Assembly (NCBI RefSeq): GCF_002967715.1 | Contig: NZ_PUIA01000051.1 | Location: forward strand, 124,001-188,000 | Source: Blastopirellula marina | Lineage (GTDB): Bacteria > Planctomycetota > Planctomycetia > Pirellulales > Pirellulaceae | Direction of reading: 5' to 3' | DNA length: 64,000 bases | Part shown: positions 9,162 through 18,400 of the stretch, one piece after another | Position numbering within the stretch: position 1 is the first letter of the stretch | How the letters are laid out: each line of letters opens with the position of its first letter | Notes under the pieces: model-generated | Told to the model about the DNA's origin: nothing | The model's input: only the letters and a program-made list of their open reading frames with translations | Database searches by the model: none | Program-made: the position numbers and the translations under genes

Positions 9162-9342
9162 TGGATTCAAACCCACTTTGCAGGGGGACACTTTGTTGCC
9201 TAAGGGTGAGTTTAGTGACTTTCTAAGCGAGAATCGAATCCCAATTCCATTCCCACCGATGAATTTTCAATCGGGATCTGCTATACCAGATGGATTACAG
9301 ACTCAAAAACTCTGATACCCTTTCCCATAGTGCACCCCCACC

Positions 9343-10632
9343 ATGTCGATCGAACTCCGAAATCGCCTCTTCCAGCAACTCGACCAACTTGTTCTGATTG
9401 ACCCACATACGCATATTAACTCGCTCGATCCCTCGTCGCACACGCTGGCAGACATTCTCGGATATCACTACTACACCGAGTTGGCCCACTCGGCTGGCGT
9501 GCCCAAAGAAAAGATCGAAGAGGAGGGGATCTCCCCCAAGGAGAAGGTTGGCCGTTTGATCGAAAACCTCGGCCCAATTACCAATACTATTCAATACAGC
9601 TGGTTCATCGAAATGGCCCAGAAGCTGCTGGATTTCGACGGCGATACGATCGACACCAGCAACTGGGAAGCCTTCTACGACGCTGCGGAAGAAAAGATGT
9701 CGGCCGATAGCTGGACCGATACCGTCTTCAGCAAGAGCCGCCTGGAAGGAGTCTTCCTGACCAACGACTTCGATGATCCGCTTGAAGGTTTCGATACCGC
9801 CAAATACATCCCTTGCCTGCGAACGGATGACTTGGTTTTCCATCTCACCAATCCTCGCACCAAGGTGCGGCTCTACGAAGCGACCGGTGTCGACATCAGC
9901 GACGTAGTGTCGGCCCGCCAGGCGATTGGCAAACTGTTTGATCACTTTGTCCGAAACAACGCCAAGGCCTGTGCGATCTCACTTCCGCCAACTTTCGCGC
10001 CGGTCAAGGTTTCGGATGCTCGGGCCAACACGGCGCTGGCAAACGTTCTTTCCAGTGGCACCAGTGCCGATGAAGACGATCAACGTGCCGTCAGCAACTT
10101 CATCTTCTGGACGCTGGCCGAGAACTGCCAAGAACGCAAACTGCCGTTCGATCTGATGATTGGCGTCAATCGCAAGGTCTTCCCCGAAGGCGTCTTCCAA
10201 GGCCAGGACCTATACGACAGCCGCGTTTCGTTGATTCAGTACAAAGACCTGCTCAACGCGTTTCCTGACGTGACCTTCCCGATCTCGGTCCTCGCGAGCG
10301 TGACGAACCAGGAACTGGTCAGCTATTCTTGGATCTTTCCGAACGTCGTGGCCAATGGTCACTGGTGGTATAGCAACACACCGACCTACATTCAGCAGGA
10401 CTGTGCTGCCCGCCTGGAAGCAATTCCCCGCACGAAGCAGATCGGCTACTACAGCGACATGTACAAAATGGAATTCGCCCTGCCGAAGTTCGCCATGTAC
10501 AAGCGAATCCTGGCGAAAGTCCTGGCCGAGAACTTTGTCGTCGACCGCGGCTGGTCGGAAGAATCGGCCGTTGAGCTGGGTACCCAGCTCCTGCGAGGCA
10601 ACGTCGAGACGATTTTTAACGTCGGAAACTAG
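9343..10632 (+). CDS. uronate isomerase-family protein (UxaC-like)
   Basis: 429 residues. The N-terminal IDPHTHINSLDP (about 18-29) is the HxH metal motif of the amidohydrolase superfamily in the form seen in glucuronate/galacturonate isomerases, followed by a segment LADILGYHYYTEL typical of UxaC. Later motifs LMIGVNRKVFP (about 270-280) and NVVANGHWWYSNTP (about 335-348) match the conserved C-terminal part of that family. UxaC isomerises D-glucuronate to D-fructuronate in sugar-acid catabolism. No other uronate-catabolic gene is nearby, so it may act on a different sugar acid. It stands alone and is followed by a strong intrinsic terminator. Confidence 0.75.
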   Translation: MSIELRNRLFQQLDQLVLIDPHTHINSLDPSSHTLADILGYHYYTELAHSAGVPKEKIEEEGISPKEKVGRLIENLGPITNTIQYSWFIEMAQKLLDFDGDTIDTSNWEAFYDAAEEKMSADSWTDTVFSKSRLEGVFLTNDFDDPLEGFDTAKYIPCLRTDDLVFHLTNPRTKVRLYEATGVDISDVVSARQAIGKLFDHFVRNNAKACAISLPPTFAPVKVSDARANTALANVLSSGTSADEDDQRAVSNFIFWTLAENCQERKLPFDLMIGVNRKVFPEGVFQGQDLYDSRVSLIQYKDLLNAFPDVTFPISVLASVTNQELVSYSWIFPNVVANGHWWYSNTPTYIQQDCAARLEAIPRTKQIGYYSDMYKMEFALPKFAMYKRILAKVLAENFVVDRGWSEESAVELGTQLLRGNVETIFNVGN

Positions 10633-10657
10633 CCTGCGACCAAGTCGAACTCAAATG

Positions 10658-10688
10658 AAGCTCACGATGATAGCATCGTGAGCTTTTT
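10658..10688 (+). terminator. intrinsic terminator of the uronate isomerase gene
   Basis: A perfect 12-bp stem, AAGCTCACGATG (10658-10669) against CATCGTGAGCTT (10674-10685), has a four-base loop and runs into a T-rich tail. It starts 26 bases after the preceding stop codon. Confidence 0.85.
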
Positions 10689-10689
10689 C

Positions 10690-11032
10690 ATGGGTTCGTG
10701 GGGAAAGACAAAAACTTTCCCTAGAACTGCCCATTAAACGCAACCCACTACCAGTAATACACTTACGAAAATCCACATGTTTATTTCTTAGTAGGTTCGG
10801 GCAGATTCTGGACATTTTCTCTCCCTACCTGCGAACCTTTTTTGACCATTAGGCATCTACCCGGTATCCCCGCTGACGGCATTTTCGTCGCACGCTGGGA
10901 GAATCTTTGTTGTTGCCGAGTCCATTTCGGCGATTTAAGATTCAAGATCCTTGTACTTGGAAAGTGCCGGGATTTAAAAACTTCCACTTCATAGTTCTCT
11001 CACTGCGCGTAGACGCGTAGGAGGATGAAACA
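10690..11032. other. intergenic region before the candidate small gene
   Basis: No convincing protein. A weaker terminator-like hairpin lies at 10793-10843 (AGGTTCG against CGAACCT followed by six or more T, with a loop of about 32 bases). The only other signal is the promoter at 10951-10979. Confidence 0.5.
10951..10979 (+). promoter_or_regulatory. putative sigma70 promoter
   Basis: TTGTAC (10951-10956), a 17-base spacer and TTAAAA (10974-10979). Start of transcription would fall near 10986, about 47 bases before the ATG at 11033. Confidence 0.45.
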
Positions 11033-11341
11033 ATGCGTTCCAACATCATCAACATTCGCGCCAATTTTGCCGCCGTCGTCGCCCGCGTTTTCGTGGTCGC
11101 CGTTGATGTTATTCGCAATGCATCCGCCACCTGTCTGCGCCTCTATGGCCATACATGGCAACAGTACGGACCAAAAACGTGGGGCAAGCAAAGCCCCCCG
11201 AAACCGTCCGAACACGATTTGCCGTGTGATGCACTGCGATGTCTTGGCGGCGGCAGCCTACTACTAGGCAGTACCGCGTCAATGTCGCTCTCGATGCGAT
11301 TCCGAAACGAGGGATCGCTGGGCCTGATACCCAGAAGCTAA
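11033..11341 (+). CDS. candidate small protein, unknown
   Basis: 102 codons. The ATG at 11033 follows a strong ribosome site (AGGAGG ending near 11024), and a sigma70-like promoter sits about 50 bases upstream. The first half has a strong preference for C in third positions, as in real genes here, and encodes a hydrophobic or amphipathic helix (AAVVARVFVVAVDVI, about 13-27) followed by a Trp/Tyr-containing segment. The second half is compositionally less gene-like, rich in Gly, Leu and Ser. No family is recognised. An alternative ATG at 11025 in another frame is closer to the ribosome site and gives a less plausible peptide. It could also be a small RNA with a leader. Confidence 0.4.
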   Translation: MRSNIINIRANFAAVVARVFVVAVDVIRNASATCLRLYGHTWQQYGPKTWGKQSPPKPSEHDLPCDALRCLGGGSLLLGSTASMSLSMRFRNEGSLGLIPRS

Positions 11342-11570
11342 CGGACCAGAAAACCCAAGCAATGTCGCAAGGGTTGGTCCCGCACAATTCGCGAAGCTTC
11401 TGAGACGCTAGGCCCCGAGAGCTCGAGTTGTCCTGCTGTGATGCGCTGTATGCCATCCGTTTTCAGGCCATCTCGTCGCCGGGTTCCTTTGTGCCGTGTG
11501 CATAGCCGTCGTTTGCCGCCGCATGCACTGATTTCGCCAGAACTGCCCTGAATATATACGTCTGGAAACT
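11342..11570. other. upstream region of the ECF sigma gene
   Basis: No gene supported on either strand. The AT-rich stretch GAATATATACG ends 18 bases before the sigma start and may be part of its promoter, but I cannot assign a -35 element. Confidence 0.4.
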
Positions 11571-12152
11571 ATGATGAACGGAAACTTGTACAACGATGAA
11601 CGGGATCGGATCGTCGATTTGGTCCTTGAAGCTCAGAACGGTGATCGGGATGCATTCGGTCAGCTGGTGGAAATCTTCCAGCCGGTCGTCTTCGCCATCG
11701 CTTTGAAGCGTTTGCGTCACTACTGGGAAGCCCAGGAACTGGCTCAGGACGTGTTCATCCAGGCGATGCAGAAGTTGGACCAACTGCGTGAACCGGCTGC
11801 CTTCCCAGGCTGGTTGCGTTCGATCGCAGCCCGGATGGCTATCAACCGGGCAGTTCGTCGGCCGCACGATTTCGCTACCGAACCGGAAGCTTTGGCTTCG
11901 GTCTGCGTAGAGAACGAAACGCCGCTGCACGCGATTTTGGAAGTCGAACGTCGGGATAACCTGGCAGTCGGCATCAGCCGCCTCGGCGCGATGGACCGGG
12001 ATACGCTCCAGGCCTTCTACGTCGAAGGACAGTCGCTGCGTGAAATGAGCGATGAATTCGAAGCTCCGATCGGAACGATCAAGCGTCGTTTGCACGTCGC
12101 CCGTAAGCGGCTGGCAAAGGAGATGGAAGAATTGGAAGCGGTCGCCGTTTAG
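11571..12152 (+). CDS. ECF-type RNA polymerase sigma factor
   Basis: 193 residues with the two-domain ECF plan. Region 2 spans about 18-90: DAFGQLVEIFQPVVFAIALK, then EAQELAQDVFIQAMQKL (the -10-recognising helix), then FPGWLRSIAARMAINRAVR. Region 4 spans about 125-185, with the helix-turn-helix around SLREMSDEFEAPIGTIKRRLHVARKRL. Two ATGs in tandem (11571 and 11574) are both possible starts. No anti-sigma gene flanks it: upstream is non-coding or a small ORF, downstream is a terminator and then genes on the other strand. Regulation of this sigma factor must therefore come from elsewhere or act on transcription. Confidence 0.88.
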   Translation: MMNGNLYNDERDRIVDLVLEAQNGDRDAFGQLVEIFQPVVFAIALKRLRHYWEAQELAQDVFIQAMQKLDQLREPAAFPGWLRSIAARMAINRAVRRPHDFATEPEALASVCVENETPLHAILEVERRDNLAVGISRLGAMDRDTLQAFYVEGQSLREMSDEFEAPIGTIKRRLHVARKRLAKEMEELEAVAV

Positions 12153-12199
12153 GCGACCAACACCAAACTTCTGTCACCCAGTAAGATTGAGTTGACCGC

Positions 12200-12239
12200 G
12201 CCCTTGGGTTCACCCTCCGAGCCCAAGGGCGACTTTTTT
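12200..12239 (+). terminator. intrinsic terminator of the ECF sigma gene
   Basis: A 9-bp GC-rich stem, GCCCTTGGG (12200-12208) against CCCAAGGGC (12222-12230), is followed by GAC and a run of six T. It lies about 50 bases after the sigma factor stop. Confidence 0.85.
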
Positions 12240-12252
12240 GCGCGGCGTTCAC

Positions 12253-12774
12253 TTACGCGTTCCCATTGCTAGGGCAATAGCTCGCTAAGATCTCGTTCAG
12301 TTGCTGGTAATCGCCAGGAGTAAACCATTTGCAATAGAACTCGTAGGTTTCGTTGTCCTTTGTGCGCAGTCGAAGCGTGGCCGGCGAATTGATTAGTTGA
12401 GAGAGCCCGCTGAATTGAAAGGAAACGATCTCTCTCAGGTCGATCTCATCGTAGTGCTTGTATCTTTCGCGTCGGAATCTGCCGCAAAGCTGATGATCAA
12501 CAAGCTGCAATCGGCCGTTGTGCCAGGTATCGATGGCCCCTTTTAGGACAAGAACACCGATGACCAGAAATGCCATCACGACATACCAGAAAGTGGGTGG
12601 AACTTTCGGTCCGGCCAAGTAGGCCACCAGACCGAGCCAGCATCCTACTAACACCGAAAAAACGCCGGCGATGGCGAGTGTGATAGGCAAACTAAAACGC
12701 TGAGGAAAGGTCGTTTGTGCGTTATGGCTTTTCTCAGTGGGTGACGCAAACGGGTTGGCCTGATCTTCACTCAT
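12253..12774 (-). CDS. NPFASP-tagged two-helix membrane protein
   Basis: 173 residues beginning MSEDQANPFASPTEK. Two membrane helices (about 30-53 and 62-80) are followed by a soluble domain of about 90 residues that reads like a PH/YcxB-type beta-barrel: a basic RFRRERYKHYDEIDL segment, an IVSFQFSG strand, and RLRTKDNETYEFYC. PH-like domains after two helices are known in bacterial membrane proteins of unknown role. The start codon overlaps the end of the next upstream gene by 8 bases, so translation is coupled. Last gene of a three-gene minus-strand operon. Confidence 0.75.
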   Translation of the reverse strand: MSEDQANPFASPTEKSHNAQTTFPQRFSLPITLAIAGVFSVLVGCWLGLVAYLAGPKVPPTFWYVVMAFLVIGVLVLKGAIDTWHNGRLQLVDHQLCGRFRRERYKHYDEIDLREIVSFQFSGLSQLINSPATLRLRTKDNETYEFYCKWFTPGDYQQLNEILASYCPSNGNA

Positions 12775-13306
12775 CCGTTTTCGCCATATCGTCTGAATAG
12801 AACTTGAGCGTTTCCTTCAGCGGATGCCACTTGCGCGATCCCATCAAGCTCAAGTCCGCCACAAACTCTTTTCCGTTGATGGTCGTGACCACCATGCGAT
12901 TCCGCGGAGCAAAGGTCACTTTCGCGACTTCATCCCAGGCAAAGTACAGGCCGGTCCACTTGTCCCCGTCTTCAAACTTCGCGCGGATCCCCTCATCGTT
13001 AAGCTGAAGCGGGAAACGCTGCCAGGCATGTCGGGCACGGACAGTGTGATTGACGACCGTTGCCACGCAGCTAAACGTCATGAACGCCAACACGCCGTGA
13101 CCGATCAAAACATCGCTGTTGAAGAAACCGGCCTGAACAATGAGATTGATCCACATGGCCGCGAACACAAGAACCAGACCACCAGCAAAGACTGCCTGGT
13201 ACTGTTCCCTCGAGACGACTTCTCGGTCCCACACATGAAATTCACGAAACTCCTTCGCCGACACGGCGGCAGGAGATGCAAACGGGTTGGTGGGAACCTC
13301 GTTCAC
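12767..13306 (-). CDS. NPFASP-tagged two-helix membrane protein
   Basis: 179 residues from a GTG start, beginning MNEVPTNPFASPAAV. Helices near 38-58 and 66-86 are followed by a soluble domain with IRAKFEDGDKWTGLYFAWDEVAKVTF, written here only as a reading of beta strands, again resembling a PH-like fold. It has the same architecture as the downstream neighbour, so the two are probably tandem paralogues despite low identity outside the tag. The gene begins four bases after the stop of the 232-residue gene and overlaps the next by 8 bases, giving a compact operon. Function unknown. Confidence 0.75.
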   Translation of the reverse strand: MNEVPTNPFASPAAVSAKEFREFHVWDREVVSREQYQAVFAGGLVLVFAAMWINLIVQAGFFNSDVLIGHGVLAFMTFSCVATVVNHTVRARHAWQRFPLQLNDEGIRAKFEDGDKWTGLYFAWDEVAKVTFAPRNRMVVTTINGKEFVADLSLMGSRKWHPLKETLKFYSDDMAKTDE

Positions 13307-13310
13307 GGCA

Positions 13311-14009
13311 TCACGTCGTTAGTGGGATTTCCGAATCGCAGAATGCCTGGTACTTGGCAGCCAACTGCTCCATGGCGTCTTTCCCTTCTGCCCGGACGAG
13401 TTGAATCCGCGATCGGCGAATGACTCCCTTCTCCAGGTGAAGCGAGAAGAGCGGAATCGTGACTTCGATCGTTTCTTCATTGAGCCGTTCGGCCTGAATG
13501 GAATCACAATCGCCTGGGTAGGCGAATACGGCGTACTGAACCGCATCGAGACAACCAACGGCAACAACCATCGGATCACGCAGTTGGGCGAGGTTGTCAT
13601 CCCCCAAGCCCGGTGGATTCCATTGACCATCGGCGTTCATCGTGATCACCGAGTTGGCGTCGTCAAAGCGAAACTTAAGCGCCATCTGAGCATCTGAATC
13701 GAGCGTGGAAGTCTGCCGAGACAGAATCAATTCGACACCGTCGAGCCCTGGCAGAATCCTCGAGTAGATCTCAGTGGAAAGCTTGTCCTGGTCGGATGTG
13801 TATCGCTCGACGAGATCGTTTCCACGTACGTAGAACTCTTCGCGGTTGCCGATCCCCTCGAGATTCCACTCGGCGGCCTGCCAGTTTTTAGGCTGCGAGA
13901 CGAACTTGGCGTTCATCTTGTTAGGAAATGCGGCGACGGAAAGCTGAAAGTTTTCCGTCTTGCAGCGGTGAATGACGTCGTAGTCGGAGATCCAAATCGA
14001 GTTGCTCAT
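13311..14009 (-). CDS. uncharacterised soluble protein, first gene of an operon
   Basis: 232 residues starting MSNSIWISDYDVIHRCK; the longer frame from 14081 would read through the terminator hairpin upstream, so ATG 14009 is preferred although its ribosome site is weak. No signal peptide or membrane segment is seen. Residues about 40-110 and 130-200 look beta-rich. I do not recognise a family. It is followed after four bases by the two NPFASP membrane proteins, so it is probably their soluble partner. It lies 53 bases downstream of an intrinsic terminator that ends a structured RNA, so its expression may depend on read-through. Confidence 0.7.
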   Translation of the reverse strand: MSNSIWISDYDVIHRCKTENFQLSVAAFPNKMNAKFVSQPKNWQAAEWNLEGIGNREEFYVRGNDLVERYTSDQDKLSTEIYSRILPGLDGVELILSRQTSTLDSDAQMALKFRFDDANSVITMNADGQWNPPGLGDDNLAQLRDPMVVAVGCLDAVQYAVFAYPGDCDSIQAERLNEETIEVTIPLFSLHLEKGVIRRSRIQLVRAEGKDAMEQLAAKYQAFCDSEIPLTT

Positions 14010-14062
14010 GGGCTCGATTTTGTTCGATGCCGGCGACAGCCGAAAGCCCACCGGCAAGAAAT

Positions 14063-14099
14063 AAAAAACCCCGTCGCTCACAAAAGCAAGTCGACGGGG
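14063..14099 (-). terminator. intrinsic terminator of the structured RNA
   Basis: Read on the minus strand, CCCCGTCG (14099-14092) pairs with CGACGGGG (14076-14069) around a 15-base loop and is followed by six T. It lies upstream of the gene at 14009, so it ends a leader or small RNA rather than that gene. Confidence 0.75.
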
Positions 14100-14192
14100 C
14101 CGGAACAGAGAAGAGGCCGAAATTTTGCCTTGCGAAATTCACCCTCGCAAAGCGGGTATGGGCGGTATTTAACCGCTGTCCCGGGAATGATG
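14063..14192 (-). ncRNA. candidate structured RNA or riboswitch-type leader
   Basis: About 130 nt between a sigma70-like promoter and an intrinsic terminator. A 9-bp closing helix pairs CCGGGACAG (14184-14176) with CUGUUCCGG (14108-14100), including one G-U. Inside it are three hairpins: CGGU/ACCG with a five-base loop (14175-14163), ACCC/GGGU (about 14156-14141) and GAAUUU with AAAUUUC (about 14140-14120). The terminator stem follows the closing helix directly. The layout fits a multi-branch small RNA or a ligand-sensing leader controlling the operon starting at 14009. I cannot match it to a known riboswitch class. Confidence 0.5.
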
Positions 14193-14198
14193 TAGTCG

Positions 14199-14226
14199 AT
14201 GATACCAAAAATCGGGAAGGTGTCCA
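14199..14226 (-). promoter_or_regulatory. sigma70-like promoter of the structured RNA
   Basis: On the minus strand, TGGACA (14226-14221), a 16-base spacer and TATCAT (14204-14199). Transcription would begin near 14192. Confidence 0.55.
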
Positions 14227-14394
14227 CAATAATTTGCAAAGATTCTTGCGAAACCTGTAAGTGGTCTTCTTATTGCGTATTTTACGCGAACTCCCCCTGG
14301 CAAAGGCAAGTACCCATGTTCGAGAATACGTTCTAAAACGCATCCCACACCTCCGATTTTAAAACAACGCACCCAGCCCCTGAAAAGGAACGCA

Positions 14395-15174
14395 ATGTCT
14401 TCCTATTTAACGAGTTGCGAAAAGGCGGCCCGAGCTGCTGGGGACGTACTAAAGCAGTGGCGCGGCAAGTTCAATGTTCGGGAAAAAGGCAAGGCCGACC
14501 TGGTCACCGATGCCGACGACGCAGCCCAAAAGGTGATTGAAGAAATCCTTACGGCCGATTTCCCTGAATTCGAATTTCTAGGAGAAGAGGGGCCGTCTGG
14601 CGTGTCACGCAAGACAGGTAGCCCATTCTGCTGGGTCGTCGACCCACTGGATGGCACCATGAACTACGTCCATGGGCTACCCAATTACGCCGTTTCGATT
14701 GGCCTCACCGAAGCCGGAAAGGTAATCGCAGGCGTGATTTACGACCCGGTGTTCGATCGCTGTTTCAAGGCCGAGAAAGGGCAGGGGGCCTACCTGAATG
14801 ACGAGAAAATCGAGGTAAGCGGGGCGCAATCTCTCGACGAAGCCCTGATCGCATTCAGCTTTCCGACAACCGTCAGTCGTGATTCCCAGGTCATCGAAGA
14901 TTTCATCAATGTTCTGGTAAAAACGCAGGGAATTCGCCGGCTGGGCTCGGCAGCTCTCAATTTGGCCTATGTCGCGGCGGGTCATATGGACGCCTACTGG
15001 GCAGCATTCAACAAGCCTTGGGATGTCGCGGCCGGTGCGATCTTGGTCGAAGAAGCCGGGGGCATTGTACAGGGGTTTGGCAATCAACCATTCGATATCA
15101 ACAAACCCAAAATCGTTGCGACCGCTACCCCCCAATTACAGGCAGAACTTCAAGCCCAAATTGCGAGTTCGTAG
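14395..15174 (+). CDS. suhB: inositol-1-monophosphatase family protein
   Basis: 259 residues. The metal-binding signature DPLDGTMNY begins at residue 83, with the upstream acidic pair in FLGEEGPSG (about 62-70) and the C-terminal WDVAAGAILVEEAGG (about 209-223) that completes the active site. These are the three diagnostic motifs of the Li-sensitive, Mg-dependent phosphatase family (SuhB/IMPase), cytoplasmic enzymes that dephosphorylate inositol phosphate or related sugar phosphates. Length matches the family. An ATG following AAAAGGAACGCA is well placed. It is monocistronic by context. Confidence 0.9.
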   Translation: MSSYLTSCEKAARAAGDVLKQWRGKFNVREKGKADLVTDADDAAQKVIEEILTADFPEFEFLGEEGPSGVSRKTGSPFCWVVDPLDGTMNYVHGLPNYAVSIGLTEAGKVIAGVIYDPVFDRCFKAEKGQGAYLNDEKIEVSGAQSLDEALIAFSFPTTVSRDSQVIEDFINVLVKTQGIRRLGSAALNLAYVAAGHMDAYWAAFNKPWDVAAGAILVEEAGGIVQGFGNQPFDINKPKIVATATPQLQAELQAQIASS

Positions 15175-15486
15175 AGTTTAGGGGGTTAGCCACCCATAGG
15201 GCGGCTCTCCTGATAGGTGCGGGTGGTATAATTGGTGCGACTGGATTTTTTTTCGCAGTTTTCGCAAGCCATTGGCGTTAACCTTTCAGGAAGTACGGTC
15301 ATGGCTAAATAGACTTAGATTACTACGTCAGGCAGTGGGAATCGTGAAACAGCGGTCACTACAAGCGATCTCCCCATGCAAGTTCAGGACACGTTCTCCA
15401 CGGCAACTTGCTGGTGCTTGGCGTTCCCCCATGTTCGTTGGGGGCTCCTTTTCAGACTCCTCCTATCACAGATATCTCCCGACTCC
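15175..15486. other. leader region before the giant-protein operon
   Basis: 312 bases. The only clear element is an extended -10 promoter at 15224-15232. No small gene is supported; frames across 15376-15486 lack gene-like composition. Confidence 0.45.
15224..15232 (+). promoter_or_regulatory. extended -10 promoter
   Basis: TGGTATAAT is a perfect TATAAT preceded by the TGN extension. No good -35 is seen at the expected distance, as is usual for extended -10 promoters. It would drive the giant-protein genes with a leader of about 245 bases. Confidence 0.55.
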
Positions 15487-18400
15487 ATGAACACCGCGTG
15501 CCGAGAACATGGTTCCGCACTGCCGGGGCACAGCTATTGTTGCTGGTCGCGCTGGGTCGGCATCGCGCTATTCGCGCTGGTTTTTGTTGCACTCAGCGGT
15601 TCGAATCATCTGCTGCATGCCCAAGCAGGTACAACCGGATCGAAAATCGAAGAACGAGAACCCGAAATCATCTACCTGCCCATCAAAGATGGGGCGATTG
15701 CCGAAGGCGGTCCTCTTGAACGCGTTCTTGATTTTCCGGCCGAATCGTTCCGAGCCTGGTACAAAGATGTTTACCTGAACCGAAACCCCAAGGACCTTCC
15801 CAAGTATTCCTTAGAAAACGTCTCAGCAGACATTCAAGTCCAGGGTCCTAACGCCCTCATCCATGTCACCTACGAAGTCATCCCGCATGCTTCAGGCTGG
15901 ATTCGGATTCCAATCGGTTTACAAAACGCCATTATTCGATCGAGCGTGGAAGTCTCGCCATCCATGCCGGTACGACCAGATCGTCCTCAAAGCGGTACGA
16001 CCAGCGGCGGATATGCTTTGTGGTGCGAAGTTCCGGAATCAGATAGCGGACTTCTTTCTCCCCAGCCGGCAGAGACGATCACGTTTCGCGTGACCGCGCT
16101 GCTGCCCCTCGCGACGCGAGGAGATGAGACTTCGCTAGAAACCAACCTGCCGGTCGATACCAAGTGCGTGGTCAAGCTGGACATGCCTCAATCGGGTGCC
16201 AACATCTCTCACAAGGGGAGCATGGTCGTTAAGGATCCGACCGAACCACCGCCAGTCGACCACAGCCAGCAACACTTGGAATACGCCGGTGGAAGCCTGG
16301 GCTTAAGCTGGCGGTTCGATGATCAGGCCATGGAGGAGCAGCCGGTCAATCTGAAGGTGAAGGGAGAACTGGCTGTTTCGGTCGACGTGGACGATACCGT
16401 CACAACGATTGCCAAACTACAAGTCGAAAGCACGACCATTCCGTTTGATTCGTTCGTCGTCGAGATCGACGACGATGCCGAGTTCATTCCCCCGGCGACT
16501 CCTTCTGCCGTATACGAGATCCATCCGCTCGAGCGGCAAGGTCAGGCGTTTGGCAATCGCTTGCTGGTGGAATTGAGTGAAGCAACCAAAGCCCCCGTTT
16601 CTGTGACCATCAACACCAAACAAACCGATCCCGTCCCCGGCGAACGAGGCAAACGGCGTTTTACGGTCGGCCAGTTCAACGTTTTAGGATGTGATATCCA
16701 GGATGGCCGTCTGAGCCTTACCGCGGCCGGCAATGTACACGTGACCTGGGATACCCCACGCGTCTTGCGCGAGCAATCGTCGCGAGGAAGCGATGGCATG
16801 AACTACCGTGCTACGTTTTCTTACGATCAGCAACCGGCGGCGCTGGTTTTACACACGCTGCCCATCCAATCGACCGCCCGAGTTAAGACAGACTATGAAC
16901 TTCATGTCGGTAAGCTCAATTCGCAGCTTGTCGGTAAGCTTTCCTATCGCTTACCACGTACGTACAACGACGACCTGGTTATCGACCTGAATGGTTGGAG
17001 CATCGACTCTGTCGACACCCAGGGTGCAGCGCAATGGCAAATCGGCGAGGGAGACGCCAACCAATTAATTCTTCCCCTAGCTGGTGAGACAGGTGCCGAA
17101 GCCATGACGGTTGCTCCTTACCGCACCATCGAAGTCAACATCAAAGCCCAGCGAGAGCATCAAGGGGAAGACCCTACCGAAGTCAGCCTGCCGTGGCCCA
17201 TTCCTCGCGCCGAACCGTTAGGGACGGCAACAGTGACGGCTATTCCAGATAACGACATCGAGATCCGCTTTCAGTCAGAAAAAAGCGAAGGCTTCCAACT
17301 CGACCGCAGTCGCAGCCAGGAAGTGGAACTCTCTGGCGAGCGAGGAACGATTGTCCTGCGTGCAGCGCCTTCGCAAGAGTCGCTTTTGTTGGGCCTTCGC
17401 CTGACACCGGTGGTGCCTCGCTTGATTGTGGGCTCTACGGCAACCGTACGATTGGTCGAAGGCATTGACCATGCGGCAGTGACCCACGAGTTCACTCTTG
17501 AGCCATTTCACAGTTCACCAGAACAGGCCGTTTTCAAACTTCCTGAAAACATTCACTTCTTCGAGGTAACAACGGCCGTAATCAATACCGAAGATGTCGC
17601 GGGGCAGCGTATCGGCCTGGGTGACAATCAGACGATGGTTTATTCGCTCTCTGATCTTGCGCCCCCCTATCGCATCAAGTTGATGTACAACTCGCCGCTG
17701 GAAGAGATTGCTCCGGGTAGCAGCGATTACCAATTGAATTTGATGACGCTCGAATCGACAAGCCTGATCGAAAAGGGAATTGATGTCGACTTCAAGCCAT
17801 TAGAGCTGACGTTCGAGTCTTCCCAGGAAGTAGACGTCCTTTCCGAGACAGAAGACTGGCGTTCGTTCACAATGAGTCAGCAGGGACAAACCGTGCAACT
17901 GCCAGGCGACCAATATAGCCAGGTCCAGTTCTCGGCTCCGTTTTTGACTCCGAAGACCGATGATCGTGTCGTCGTCGACTTCCATTGGCTTCAAGTCGCA
18001 CTGACCCCGGACGAACGTCGAGATCGAGCTGTGTTCACGCTTCGCACGCTTGCTCCCCATTTAACCATTCAACTTCCCGAAGGCGCGCGACAGCCGGAAG
18101 TGTATTGGAATGGAATCGAACAGCCGTTTACCTCAGACGAAGATCGAATCCAACTCGAAATTCCTGAACACCGTGAGACGGGAAGAGACCGATTAGAGGT
18201 CTGGTACAAGTTTCCGGTTGGCGAGGGGATGAAATCGTCCCTCATAATCAATTCTCCCACGATCAAAAACTCGGTTTTGGGGACCAGCCAGCCTGGACGA
18301 GAAGGGGGATACACGTACCTGCAGATCGTTTCACCTGGAAACTGGCTCATCCTTTCTGCGTCGGGAATGTCCGATGAAATGGATTGGTCGTGGAACGGTG

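Larger units (their letters stand above)
14010..14394. other. divergent regulatory region with structured RNA
   Basis: A 385-base interval without a protein gene. It contains, on the minus strand, a promoter (14199-14226), a branched RNA (14063-14192) and its terminator, and a second hairpin GCCGG/CCGGC (14029-14055) between the terminator and the start at 14009. The right end precedes the inositol monophosphatase gene, whose start follows GAAAAGGAACGCA. Confidence 0.6.

Noticed and set aside
14063..14192. Identity as SRP RNA, tmRNA or 6S RNA
   Set aside because: The conserved SRP tetraloop region, the tmRNA acceptor end and tag frame, and the large open bubble of 6S RNA are not present.
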